This document shows, piece by piece, positions 34,901 to 47,519 of a stretch of 64,000 nucleotides of DNA (positions are counted from its first letter, which is position 1; each line of letters begins with the position of its first letter). Below the pieces are notes generated by a model. The model saw nothing but the letters and a program-made list of their open reading frames with translations. It was not told the DNA's origin and did no database searches. The translations under genes and the position numbers were made by a program. Source of the DNA: Stereocaulon alpinum (taxonomy: Eukaryota; Ascomycota; Lecanoromycetes; Lecanorales; Stereocaulaceae); assembly GCA_018257865.1 (NCBI GenBank), contig JAEUBA010000018.1:310001-374000 (forward strand). The letters run 5' to 3'.

Positions 34901-37900
34901 TGTGCAAATCCTTGGATGCAGCTTTCAAAGATTTCCTAATCCGGTCAGGAGGGCGTACGAGGTCGATTAGCAGTTCCCGGAACAAAGGTTGAAGCTTTTC
35001 GGATACATCTGGCGGTAGGAAATCGAATTGGGCATTGGTAAAGGAGGTGACTGGGTGTAATTTCCGCGCCTTTCGTTGCTTAGGTCGTGTCAAGTCATTC
35101 GCGCCTTGAGTGAGAACGATGTCGTTCTGGTCCAAGGTAGGATATAACTGGTATGCGATGTGCTCTGGATCGAGTATCTGGTCCCAGAAAGCCTTGGCTA
35201 CTGTACTGGAGAGAGTGGTCGACCGCGCTGCAACGAGCCTTGATGGCCAGAAACGGAAGGCTTGTTGGCCTAACCTTGGTGACAAGTCCTTAAGAAAATC
35301 CAGGTAGAAACTCGGCAAAGACTTTGTTAGGAGCCAGTCATTCCATACCGCAAGTTCACTCTGATCTTCGAACGCAATCGTTTTTCGGTCTCCAGTGATC
35401 GCAAAGCTGGCATGAAATGATACAGGCAGCTGGGATTCTATACCTGTTGGCAATTTGCAGAAAACTTTCTGACCAACTCGCCATCTCCTTTCCTCACCTA
35501 CGTGCTGCAATACTACCTCGTGATCATTAGCTCTATTGCTCGGGATAGAATCAAAAGTTCCTTGCTGCAGGCAAGCAGCAATGCCGCATTCGGTGACCTT
35601 AGAAGAACCCTTGCCAATCTTCACAATATCGGGTGGGCTGCGTTCTATGTCTGTGATGCCCACACGCCAGACGTCTTTCATGAATCTGCGATTTACTTTG
35701 GCATTCGTGATTATGACTTGCCGGAAGACTTCGTCCTCTGAACCTTCCGAACGATGGGCTGACACGCACCATCTTGGCTCAGCCTGTCCTCGAATGCAGA
35801 AGTCGACACTAGTAACGTTTGTCAAAAAGAGTAGTGATATACGTGCTGTGTGGAAATAGTCCTCCAGTAATGATATTGTCGTCGACGGACTGTTGTGACG
35901 CGAGGATTCATTAAGTGTTGTTTGCCTCTCGCTTTTTCTAAAAGGAAATCGAAAGATGGTTCCATTATAGTAATCCTGGCTCTTGTCATACCCGTAGAGG
36001 CCGTGGAATGGCAGGAGCTGACTTTCCGCAGCACTGCGTGTTGTTGATAGAGCAATTTTGACTCCAATCTTGCGCTTCCAGTGTCTATTCAGAGGGAGAC
36101 ACTCCTGTTGTGGATCCAGTACTACGTAAAAGCCACCTGATATTATCATCGGCACATCAGTGAAATGATACATGCTCATTACGCCCCTACCAAACATCCC
36201 TGTGGTAGTGGCATCATCGGTTTTGCCTCCCTGGCCAATTTCTTTGAATCCATCAAAATCCTTTCCCGAGAAGACCCCATCGTTGTACACCATCAACGCC
36301 GGCCCCTGAGAGGTTGCTAACTCGTTTGTCAGTAAGTTTTGACTCTCGTAGGGGCCAGTATCGCATTTGTCTATCATCCAGGATATCTTGGTCGCTCTAG
36401 CATCGTCTGCGTTGGCTAAGAACTCATTGAAGGTTGCTTCAACAGGGTAACGCCCCAACGTGTCTTTAATGATGTTCGAGAGCTTTTCGCGAGGTGCATA
36501 TTCGTCCTCATCCTCATCTTCGAAATCGATTGCGAGCCTTGTGGCTCGGGCAAAGGAGTTCTCTATTCCAAGTCGATCTATCAGGTCTTCCGATACCCTG
36601 GCATGGGTGAAGTTGAAGTTGGCAATACCACCGTTGACATTAGGGTCTCCGTGAACTATTTCAGGGAGGCTTCTGAGTATGGACGTCCTATCGGGTATTG
36701 CAAAGTTGGAGGGTCCGTATCCCAGGAGGGTTGCAACTTCCAATGTCGCAATAGCAATATTCAGGTTTTCGTCGCTCAAATGGCCATTTTCTGAAGCTTG
36801 GAGAGCTCTCTGGACATACTGGAGGTCTCCGACAGAGGGCTCGGGTCTAACATCCAAAGCTTTCAACATGTCCGCGTGCTTCTTTGCAAAGCCTCCGTCG
36901 ACCTCATCCAAATATGGGGCTAGCGGATACAGTGTGAGCCTGCTCCCCGTTAGGAAGACTTTATCCGGAAGGAAGTAATCCCCATGGCTGCCTAGTATAC
37001 ATGGTTTCGATCGCAATCCAGGGATGTAATCAGTCTTCATAACGGAAAGAAGGCTGTCGACTCGTTCGTAGTCACGATTGTTTAGACAAATGTCCAGTTG
37101 CTGAAATAGCACCTCTTTAGGCACACTTTGATCCCAACCTATCTCCATCAGCAGACGTAGAGTATTCATAAAGGGGTGCACTTGCCTAGAAGTTTCTTCC
37201 AATCCTTGCTAACCAAGTAAGGAAATGTCCCCCACACCAGATCAACCAGTTGGCTTTGGTCAGGCCCACGACACGCTGAAGGTGACATAAGAGTTGGCTC
37301 TCCTGTTGCTGAAGTCCCAGGTAGCCACTTCAAGTTCCGGAATTTACCAATGAGGGTCTCTGAAAAGCCGGGTTTCGGCTCGAGGGGAACTGCCAAGAGA
37401 CATTTGATCTTATCTCGAAGTACGTCAAGGTCCGCACCGCATCTCGAATAGTATGCAGCCCGCAGCAATGGTGTTGACGAATTCACTCCATTGCCAAGAC
37501 CACACGCAGCCAAAGCTCCCTTGTGTCGTTTGGCAAAGTCAAGGCAAGGGAACACGTTCTCCTCTGCAAAGTACAGAGAAGCGAAGCCAGAGCAAGGATC
37601 AACCATATCCTTAATGCATCGATATGTTCTATTCCCGCTGTGAGCGGGCTGCGGTATAATCGGCCACCCCATAACACTTGATATCCAAGTTTCTGAAGGG
37701 TTCTTCGAAATATCGAAGACCCAGTCCACAAGGGCTTCTTTTGCCGGAAGCATGGAGACATCTTGGACATCTTGCATCCACGGCAAAAGATGTTTAGTCA
37801 ATAGATCCTGAGTAGATACCTCTTCGAGAAGGTGAAGCTGACGTATAAGATAGATCTCACTGGGATTGGATACTTCGTAGAAGGAGACTCCTGGGATGTC

Positions 37901-40856
37901 TGGCATAGGAGGGAGGCCTGGCGGTGTTTCGAACAAGTGGCGGCCTTGTTCGAGATCACACACGGTTCGAATCCAGTGCCTGTAACATTGAGCATGTTAG
38001 CAGGCTGAGGACAGTATCAGGAGGCTGGGGTGAGCTTACTCGAAGGGCGCCACAGACGTGCTTTTATTGAAGAGAGGTAGTCTCCTTATCAGCTTTGCAA
38101 TATTAGGAGTCAACTGTCCTTTACGACTTTGTTCGCGCACCAGTCTCTCGAGATGATTCAACAGCATACCCTTTGCCGGGAGCGAATTTGCCGTGATCAG
38201 TCCCTTGCTTCCAGTGAGCCATATCAGGAACCGCTCTAAATCGTCCACGCAAGTCAGTTTCAATTCTGCATTTGTCTTTGACCTCTTGCGTAGAAGTTTG
38301 ACCACCTCCGGTGTAAGTAAGTCAGTGTCTAGCACCGGTAATGCCGCCTCGGGATTTCGGGACGTGGCAGAGACCAGGAATTCGGCAAGCAGATCACTTT
38401 CGTCAACAATGAGAGTGGGAGGGACATCCTCCTTGGTGCCAAGTCGTCGAATCCTGGAGTTGTTGATGGGAAGGATCATATGATTGTGCAAAGAAGATTG
38501 GAAGCTTGACAAGTTTTCTTCCTTTGATACGGTATTAATCCACATCCAGATGCTCCTTATCAGGTGATCGAGTCCTGCAAGACGACAAGGAGAGTCATCA
38601 AATTGATTAGATGGGGCAACCAATGGATACATCGAAGGCCAGTCAATTGATAAGTCGCCAACGGTTCGAAACCTGATGAGAGATGCGAGATCTGCAATAT
38701 TGTCGAGAATAGTTGATAGAACCAGGGGGGTCAGGCGGTCAATATCCAGTGTTGAAAGACTCCGTGCCTCCGTGAAGAGTTGCATCTCAGCTCGATCCCG
38801 TGGAAGAAATAGAGGTTGAGAATCGGGAAATGTTGTTAGTGGTCCGCCAATAGTAGGCCAGATGGCCACTCCACGGAGCTCTGCGAGGATGATGCCCCCA
38901 TGCTTCTTTCCAAAAAGGCCGGTCTTGCGTGAATCAAGCAAACAATACTCCAAAAGCTCAGCACACACATCCGTAGATCTGGATGACCTTGCCTCTTTGC
39001 GAAGAAAGTCTCGTACAGCGCCAGGGACCAGGAGATTAATGCTCCTGGCAAGAGATGCTGCCCGCTCCTTGACTCTAAGAAACAGTGGACTTGCAAGGCA
39101 CACCATGGGGAATTCGGCTCGAGCGAGTGCTGCAGCGTACTTCTCAGCCTCGCCATCCGTACATGAAAATTGTCCCTGGCCGAAGGTCACACAGCCTCCG
39201 TTGGCAGCTCTCCATACTGGCAGGTTGTCTTTGATGACGAGGTCGATGACACTGTCATCCAGTGTACTCCAAATCTCGGTCCGGGAGAGATCAGCTCGGG
39301 GCCAGAGCCTGTAATGATTCCCATTCGAGACATTAGAAGACTGATGAACAAGCAACTTTAGCCATGCTGTTGAGGCGCAGTGCGTGAACAGGTATTGATT
39401 CCACCTCGTAGCTAGGTCGTCATAGCCAGGAGACTGGCCTGAACAAGACAACCTGGCTCGATCCGGTGCTATGGAGAATAAGCCGTGTATGTGAACGGGC
39501 TGGTGCGTCAAGATAGGCAGTCTCAATGTGGAAAAGAGCCGACCCCTGAAAGTGTAGCTGACAGACGAGTCCTAGGACGAAGGTCAGCACGCTCGATCAT
39601 ACTGTTGCGCAGAGACGATATCAGACGTAGGATACTCGAAAGGATGGCTGCTGCACCACGAGGTTCGACGGCACTGGATGTGGAGGACGGACAATATTCG
39701 AGAACTAGATGACTTACTATTAAAGGTGCGGCAACAGCTACCCATGGAAACATTTTACGTTCACGAGCCCACTCGTCCATATCTCCGTCTCCGGAAGACG
39801 CCATCATAGCGTGCTGGACGACGTATTCACAAATTGTCTGCTCCTCCTTCGTTGTGTATTCGATAGCTATTTCGAAAGTCTTGAATAGATCTTGAGAAGG
39901 CCGGATGGCGCTAGATGCGTACAGGTCGAGGAAGTCGTGAGGAAGCTGCTTCCTCGTCCTGCAAGCGTTAAGCACCGTTCCGTTGCTCTTGCGTATGCCT
40001 CTTGAACTTACTCTGAATCCTTTTCATTCTTCCCAAGGATCTGAGCCGTCAATACGACATCGTTGTCAATTCTGATGGTGACCTTGCTAATGTGCTTCAA
40101 GAACAATAGACCGCCCTCATATATTTCATTGGCAAATTGTTCAAGAGCACTCTTGATGTCCTCAACAGATATCTCCCGCTGCACGATCTCGCTAGTCTTC
40201 GCTTGCGCTTGGGTTCGCAACGGGATACGAATAATAGTAGCATCAATCGCTTGAGTACCATCAACTCCGAAAGCCTCGAAGGTCTTTATGTGATTCGCAA
40301 TTTCGAGGCAGTCTTTATTCGCAACGACGTCGTATGCTGGGCCCCCAGGCTCCTGCGTATCGCGTGACCATCGCTGATGGGGATCGAGGAAGAGCAACCA
40401 ACATCGTGAATACACCCATGGCCCATCAGTCCAGTGGTATACCTGAACATCGCTCAGACACTTTCGCAAACAAGCTTACCAAATTGACAACTGTGGGGGG
40501 GTCTTGCTTACGGAATTGAACCCTTGACCGAATTTACCAGTGGTGGCGACATCGTTCCGCTTTCTAGAGTCGCCGACCTTTGAGAGACTAACAAAATCTT
40601 CGTCGGTGAACACGCTGTTGTTCTTTGCTAATAGGGCAGGTCCATGGTACTCCGCCAGGTCATTATGCAATAGAGGACTGTCCGTGTAGGTGTTTGTGTC
40701 CAGTACATACTCAATCTCAGTTGCACATGCGTCATCGGCATTTTGTAAGAGCTCCCGCAGGCACGTATTAGATGGGTACGATTCACAAATAATTCTTAGA
40801 CCAGTGGTGATGGGCTGATGCTGTTGAAAATTCCTGGCTGCTGGCGGTGGAGCCAT
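31994..40856 (-). CDS. Giant sacsin-like double-ATPase protein with C-terminal BTB domain (about 2,810 aa, seven exons)
   Basis: Exons run 40856-40512, 40442-40012, 39958-39718, 39571-38040, 37979-37186, 37138-32729 and 32673-31994 (8,433 nt, 2,811 codons). Two GHKL/Hsp90-type ATPase modules of the sacsin kind are visible. Module 1 has LRELLQNADDA (residues 33-43), GPALLAKNNSVF and GKFGQGFNSVYHWTD. Module 2 has FNEFLANADDA near residue 1,351, GPALMVYNDGVF and GMFGRGVMSMYHFTD. After each comes the long sacsin-repeat region (for example HIHGLFSIAPDRAR). The last exon encodes a BTB/POZ fold (GQLTDVTFKAEG to TMIDFAYTGEY, about residues 2,644-2,745). Animal sacsin ends in DnaJ and HEPN domains instead. 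BTB domains usually dimerise or recruit Cul3, so an adaptor or chaperone role is inferred only. Intron 5 is GC-AG. The BTB exon joins in frame only through the CAG acceptor at 32676-32674, which has a CTAAC branch point 12 nt upstream. Confidence 0.85.
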
Positions 40857-42073
40857 AATGACGATGCTACTGATAGGAAAAGGTCACATCAATCCATCGT
40901 AGCTTGCTGTTCAGAAGGGACAGCTTTATGGCAGATGCAAGAAGGATCATGTGGAGTTCGGGCTGCGAGCACGGCAAGAGGAACACTGCGGGGTAGTGAC
41001 AAGATGTTGAGAATGTACAATAGAACGCAGTTTCGATTTGCTGCGTAAATATAAGTCTTGAGTGATGGTGGTGTGAGTTGATGCAGTGTGCGAAGAGGAT
41101 GGAAATGGTGGCTGTTGTTGTGTATTATTCACCCACTCAGAGTCTTACCTGCCATACCGTGTTGCCTGAAAAGCGGCTGAGCATATCCTCATTCACATTG
41201 TGGGATTTGGCCCCTGTTCCACCAGAAAATGAATGGCTCATGCAGCATGCGACTTGCCGCTGAGCTCAATGCTTGGGGTATAGTCCGGACTTTTATTCGG
41301 CAATGTATCAACCATAATCACACATTGGGGACATCAGAAGTCTCGTAGCCTCACCTAGAGACGGCTGAGTGCCCTACCTAAATGCTGCAGCAACCCGTAG
41401 ATTCGCCCCCAATCTGTTGCCTTCAGCGCCAAGTGAAACATGTCTGCGAGATAAGCCCAGTCCCCAATGGGATCATTCACACACCCATGTAGCCTGAAGG
41501 AAGGGCTGGAGTGAAGCATAGACGAATGAACGTTCACCATCACGCGGGCTGCTGGCGCTTAGAGTGATTTCATCCTGCTGAGTTGGCCGCCAAATACTAC
41601 GAGAAGCGTGGGGGTTCTCGCTACGACGTTCTAGAGGTAGGCTTCAGCTGCTGGGCGACCTTACGCAGATGAGTATCTCCACCACGATCGCAAGGAGCTG
41701 CAGAGCCAAGGCATAGTAAGGTAGCCAACCAACTTCACGTACCTACTTTGAGCTTCTACACCAGGCTAGTTGTCAGAGTGTTCAACAGTCTCAGGCGCTG
41801 GTGAAGCGAAGACGCTATACAAAAAATAATTATAAGCCCATGGACATCATACTACGTTACAAAATAAAATTCAGATCGCTGGCAATGGTATGTTTCGGGA
41901 GGGGCTTGCCCCCCAAAACGGGCCCTTATACTGCTCGTTGGTGCCTAAAGTAAGTAACCTGGCTCGCCTGGGTACTCCTCAACTCCTAATCTTATCGCTC
42001 CCGTCCTGCCCGGTAGTACTAGGGAAGTGCGGGAAGTAAATAATCGATTGAACTTTTGGAATCTTTCGTCATC
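40857..42073. other. Divergent intergenic region
   Basis: This 1.2-kb stretch separates the sacsin-BTB gene and glutathione reductase. No open frame above 75 codons and no RNA gene were seen. It should hold both promoters. Confidence 0.5.
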
Positions 42074-43713
42074 ATGTCGCTTCAGCTTCTCCACCAGAAA
42101 CTCCCTCATTGCCTCTGTATTTCTGCCATATTCCTACTTCAACAGTCAAGCTGTCTTCCCCAGCTTTTCTCCTTTCCCTTAGCCGAAGTACCGCTGCAAC
42201 GGCACTCCCAAGGCTAACATCCTTTTCCCGTCAATTGTCGTTGTCTTCTGCTGCAATGGCACCAATCACGAAGGAGTGCGACTATCTGGTGATTGGAGGC
42301 GGTAGCGGTGGTCTGGCATCTGCAAGAAGGGCAAGTGGCCAGTGGGGGGCGAAGACAATAGCCGTGGAAAGCGGTAGACTTGGGGGAACATGCGTCAATG
42401 TTGGGTGCGAGGTCCAGGTTTCGCCCAAGGGAGCATACCGGAAAAGCTGATGCTTTGTCAGATGCGTCCCTAAGAAAGTGACATGGAATGCTGCAGCCAT
42501 CGCCGAAACTCTCCACGAAGCCAAAGCCTACGGCTTCTCCGTCAAAGAAACCGCCCCATTCGACTGGACAACTTTCAAGCACAAGCGTGACGCATACGTC
42601 AAACGCCTTAACGCCATATACGCAAAAAATCTTGAAAATGACAAAGTTGAATGGCTCTACGGCCGCGCACATCTGGTCTCGAAGAATGAGGTAGAAGTCG
42701 ACCTCCATGACGGCGGCAAAGAGACCATCCGCGCAAAAGAGATCCTCATTGCAACAGGCGGACACCCCAACATCCCCAAGAACATTCCCGGCAGTGAGCT
42801 TGGCATAACATCAGACGGTTTCTTCGAACTCGAGAAGCGACCAGAGAAAGTGGCCCTTGTAGGCGCAGGCTACATTGCCGTCGAAATGGCAGGCATGTTC
42901 CACCACCTCGGCAGCGAAACCCACCTCTTCATTCGGCACGACAAATTCCTTCGCGCATTCGACCCCATGATCCAAGACAAGATCATCTCAGAATACGAAC
43001 GCCAAGGCATAATTCTCCACCGCAACTCCTCGCAATCAAAAGTCGAGAAAACAGAAAAGGGACTAAGACTCCACTACTCGGACTCTAAAACAAAAGAAGG
43101 GACATTAGACCTCGACTGCCTCCTCTGGGCCATCGGCCGGGCTCCCGAAGTCGAAGATCTAGGCCTCGACAAAGCGGGCGTAAAGCAGAATGACCGAGGC
43201 CAAATCATAGCAGACGACTACCAAAACACCAACGTCGAAAACATCTACTCTCTTGGCGACGTATGCGGAAAAATCGAACTCACCCCCGTCGCAATAGCAG
43301 CAGGTCGCCAGCTCTCCAATCGCCTCTTCGGCGGCCCAGAACACAAGAATGCAAAGCTTGACTACGAGAACATCCCCAGCGTCGTATTCGCGCATCCTGA
43401 AGTCGGCTCGATAGGCATGACGGAGCCAGCAGCACGAGAAAAATACGGTGATAAGGTGAAAGTATACAATACGAATTTCACAGCCATGTATTACGCAATG
43501 ATGGACCCCGAAGACAAGCCTCCCACAAGTTACAAATTGATTTGCGTCGGCCCTGAAGAGAAAGTGGTTGGACTACACATTCTTGGCAGTGGGAGCTCAG
43601 AGATGTTACAGGGGTTCGGGGTTGCCGTGAAAATGGGAGCGACGAAGAAAGATTTTGATAGCTGCGTTGCTATTCATCCTACTAGTGCTGAGGAACTTGT
43701 CACGCTGAAGTAG
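42074..43713 (+). CDS. GLR1: Glutathione reductase, with cytosolic (466 aa) and apparent mitochondrial (511 aa) forms
   Basis: Core exons run 42256-42404 and 42462-43713, starting at the ATG at 42256. The enzyme reduces glutathione disulfide with NADPH. Visible motifs are the FAD-binding VIGGGSGG, the redox-active pair in GGTCVNVGCVPKK (Cys46 and Cys51 in the short form), the NADPH fold VALVGAGYIAVEMAG, the second FAD block IYSLGDVCG and the C-terminal catalytic His in AIHPTSAEEL. Upstream, the frame is open for 49 codons without an ATG but reads like a presequence (SRSTAATALPRLTSFSRQLS). An ATG at 42074 joins it in phase if a 47-nt intron (42117-42163, GTATTT...CCCCAG) is removed, giving 511 residues. 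I therefore annotate the start at 42074; the 42256 start would give the cytosolic form. Confidence 0.9.
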
Positions 43714-45407
43714 ATGGGTCGAATGGTTTCTGTATATAGTTTAGATTTAGAGGATGATACATAGTCAATAGATATATTCAACCATGATACGTTACGTCAA
43801 CATCGCTATATATATAGAGCATCCCTGGACGAAAGCCAACACGCGACCATTAGCTGATTAAGATGTCATCACTCTGCTCCTGTGCTGAAGCCCAGTTCAC
43901 CTCCTTATTCCCACATGCTCCCTATTACTCCTACCGCTTCCTGTGTGCTCCTTCTATGCTTTCCCGTGCTCCCCTGGTTTCCTCCAATGCTCTCTCTGTG
44001 CTTCCCTATGCTCCTCATGTTCCCTCTCTGCTTCCCTATGCTTCCCCTCAGCCCCTCCCACTATCACATCGCTTACTCTCGCCAATTTCCCGCAACTTTA
44101 AACGATAGGCGCCCTTCCAGCCGGAGTTGAATCATCATCTTGTGGCTCTATCGCCCGCTGTACTTTATTACAATCCTTTTTTGGCCTTAAATCTTCCCAC
44201 TCGTTCAAAATATCTGCCGCTGACTCCAGCGTCCAGAACAAGCCATTAGTCAATCCACCTCTTCGTCTCCAATAATGCTCTTCACACTTGCCCATTTTTC
44301 TCTTCGTTGTACGTATTTCAAGCTAGCCTGGGCCTGTGTGTTCTACTCCTTATTTCGTCCCCAATGGCAGAGAAGAAGAGGAGTATGGCGCATTTCATTT
44401 GATGATGCGGAGTCAATTGGCCTGGAGGCGCTGATAAGACGAATATCAATAGTCTAGCCATACGGTCTCTGAGCATAGCGAGTCCGGTACTGAGATCAGA
44501 ATGTTCGTCGTTTAGGACGAGTGGATTTTCGTGTCTCTGCCAATCATTATAAGACTCGGCAGATTCTTCGTTGATTCTGTCTTGTCTCGGTGTGATAGGT
44601 ACGATGGGAGTTCGTCAATATCCCAAAAAAAAAAGGTTCATACTGTACTCTTCCCGGGCGAAGGGTCCCTATCAGCGAGCCCCCAAATGAGTACCCTACA
44701 GTCACTAAGACCTTCCTAGTCTACTACCTTCTTGCTTCACCAAGTACAACAGTAGTCCTGCCGTATGCTCCAGGGAGATGTGTTGGAGAATAGTAGTGTA
44801 CCCCTAAGGAATGTCTAAGTGTTAGAGATTCTCAGCGTCTTCTGGGTTCGCGCTTTAGGGACGCTTCCGGGGTGATGCGAAATATCATGTTGACCAAAGG
44901 AGGAACCCTGGTGGGGTCTAGAGGCACGTGAGAGGATGCACTAATCCTCAAGTCTACTAGACCCTATATAGCATCCTGCGTGGTTACATGTGTACCGCTG
45001 CTTGTGGGTCAAGAGAATGTCGGCACTCCCTAGACTGGGTATCTATCCCGTATTATTGATGCTGATATGATCATCAAATGGTAGGCTTCGATAATGGGAG
45101 AACTGTATATAATGTTGCAGTCTAGAGATCCCTAAAATTTCGGTGACTAGATAATGAGTCTGTGATGTTGCCCTCCGGAAGTTAGTTCTACTGTCACAGG
45201 TACCTAAACTTGAAGAAGAAGAGGGGGAAATGTTGTCTTGACTCATGAGAGCACCGACATGAACGCTGAGCTAATGCTCGCCAACACCTTTGACTTTCCC
45301 TCACTTACTTCATTTGTCAACCTTTCATCTCCTTTTCTGTCCTCATCCAAATACCGTCCATTACATTGCGCAAACAGTTTTCTGAAGACGTCCACTTAGA
45401 ATCCACG
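43714..45407. other. Intergenic with a pyrimidine-rich, repeat-like tract
   Basis: From about 43870 to 44070 the plus strand is a C/T-rich series of degenerate words such as tgcttccctatgctcc, which produces two overlapping open frames of about 80 codons that I regard as artefacts. A 65-codon frame at 44098-44295 on the minus strand starts with ATG and has mixed composition, but nothing identifies it. An A tract lies near 44627-44634. Confidence 0.5.
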
Positions 45408-47519
45408 ATGTCTTCAAAGCGGAAGGCGACCTCTTCGGTCCAAGGCGCCACCAAGGCAGGCAGAGCCGCCAAGGTCTCAACTCCAGGGACAGCGGCGCCG
45501 CGCTACGTTGGAGATGACGACTCCCACGAGCCGAGCGAAGTGCCCGATGAACTCAACAAGGTCATCGCCTGGAACGTTCAAAAATTTGATATCAGCTCTT
45601 TCCCATACACGCTCCCACCCGGCGTCATAGACAGGGTCTCCAGGTACTTCCAGCTTGAGCAGGAGCGAGACTTCACCGCCCTCTCGCTAAAAGCTGATCA
45701 CCACAATCGGCCGCTATGGATTGATGGTTGTGGAAAGCTCATTTTCGAGAGCTTCCATCCGCTGGCGCCTCGAGTGCAGGACTTTTTAATTACGATTGCC
45801 GAACCGCTGTCACGACCATCATTGTTGCACGAATATAGGCTCACGACCCAAAGTCTGTGTGCGGCGGTATCGTTTGGCCTGAATACAAAAGACATCATGA
45901 AGACTCTCGATCGGTTCTTGAAGAACAGGATGCCGCCCAATGTCATCAAATATATCACACACTGTGGCAAGACCTATGGCAAGGTGAAGATGGTGTTGAG
46001 GAACAACAAGTATTTCGTGAAGACTGAGGATCCGGTAGTACTGCGAATGCTGCTGAAGGATCCTGAAATAGGTCCATGCCGAGTTCAGGGCGACGAAGAA
46101 ATCACCATGAGCGCTCCGACGATGGCTGGACTCGCGATCCCCGGAACGAAGGACGCCGCTGGCGTGCGCGAGGCCGAGAGACTAGACGAAAGTAGATCGA
46201 AGCAGGAAAAACAGGACAAAACCCGACGGCAGAGGAGGTATATATTGCACTGAACAATGAGGATAACGACGATGAACATGATGTCATTCATGCATTCCAG
46301 ATCAAAGATGAAAAGGTAAGCTCGGTCGCGCAGCGGTGTTTGGCGTTACACTACCCTGCGCTTGAGGAATACGATTTCAGGAAAGACCATTTTAATGCGA
46401 ACCTCGAGATGGATCTGCGACCAGCAACTCAGATCCGGCCGTACCAGGAACAGTGTTTAAGCAAGATGTTCGGTAATGGTCGTGCAAAGAGCGGCATCAT
46501 TGTTTTGCCCTGTGGAGCTGGCAAGAGTTTGTTTGGCGTCACAGCTGCCTGCACGATTAAGAAGGGAGTTGTTGTTTTAGCTACTAGCAACATTTCAGCA
46601 ATCCAGTGGAGCAATGAGTTCAAAAATGGTCGAATGTGAACCCAGATGATATTGCCATCTTCTCATTGGTCAATAAGTCTGTGTTCACTGGAAAGACCGG
46701 AATCATCATCACAACCTACTTAATGGTGACAAATACGCGAGAGCGTGCTCATGGATCGGCTAAGTTGATGAATTTCCTTCAGAGTCGGGAACGGGGCCTT
46801 ATGCTTCTAGACGAAGTACACGTCGTCCTCGCACAAATGTTCCGAAGGGTTGTTGGTCTATCAAGTCTCATTCGAAGCTGGGTCTAACAGCTACGCTTCT
46901 TCGAGAAGATGACAAGATTGAGGATCTGAACTTCCTAATCGGACCGAAGCTGTATGAGGCTAACTGGATGGAGCTATCGCAGCAGGGTCATATTGCAAGG
47001 GTTCAGTGTGCTGAGGTCTGGTGCCCTATGCCGATTGAGTTCTACGAGCAGTATATGCAGGCCAACACACAGGATCGGTCATTGTTCTGCGTTATAAACC
47101 CGTCCAAGTTCCAGGCTTGCCAGTACTTGATCAAACATCACGAAAAGCGTGGCGACAAGATCATCGTCTTCTCAGACAATGTGTACGCCCTCGAGACCTA
47201 TGCAAAGAAGCTGATGAAGCCGTTCCTTTTTGGTGGCACCGGCAATGCCGAGCGCCAGGAGATCTTAGATTCCTTCAGCAATTCACCAAAGTGCAGTACG
47301 CTCTTCCTCTCCAAGATCGGCGACACATCCCTGGACATCCCGGAAGCGACCTGCCTCATTCAAATGTCCGCACAATACGGTTCCCGTCGTCAAGAAGCTC
47401 AGCGTCTCGGTCGCATCCTGCGGGCCAAGCGGCGAAAGGAGGAGGGTTTTAACGCCTTCTTCTACTCGCTCGTATCCAAGGACACCGTGGAGATGGTCTT
47501 CTCGTCAAATACTGCTTAG
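45408..47519 (+). pseudogene. Frameshifted, C-terminally truncated copy of the TFIIH helicase XPB/Ssl2
   Basis: The region reads colinearly as XPB/Ssl2, the 3'-5' DNA helicase/translocase of TFIIH, but in successive frames. Frame one runs from the ATG at 45408 to about 46230 (NRPLWIDGCGKLIFESFHPL and LLKDPEIGPCRVQGDEEI). A shift near 46230 leads to EEVYIALNNEDN and then RPYQEQCLSKMFGNGRAKSG, with Walker A LPCGAGKSLFG. A shift at the A tract 46622-46626 leads to WSNVNPDDIAIFSL and GLMLLDEVHVV. A shift near 46850-46861 leads to SKLGLTATLLREDDKIEDL through SRRQEAQRLGRILRAKRR. A stop follows SKDTVEMVFSSNTA, where the family continues for about 50 more residues. There are no introns to explain the shifts. 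Because XPB is essential, an intact copy must exist elsewhere; base-call errors would be the alternative explanation. Confidence 0.8.

Noticed and set aside
37955..37980. GGTTCGAATCC-like T-loop on the plus strand
   Set aside because: It lies in an exon and splice site of the sacsin-BTB gene and has no cloverleaf partners.
43863..44130. Two overlapping open frames of about 80 codons
   Set aside because: They come from a C/T-rich degenerate repeat tract; composition alone keeps the frames open.
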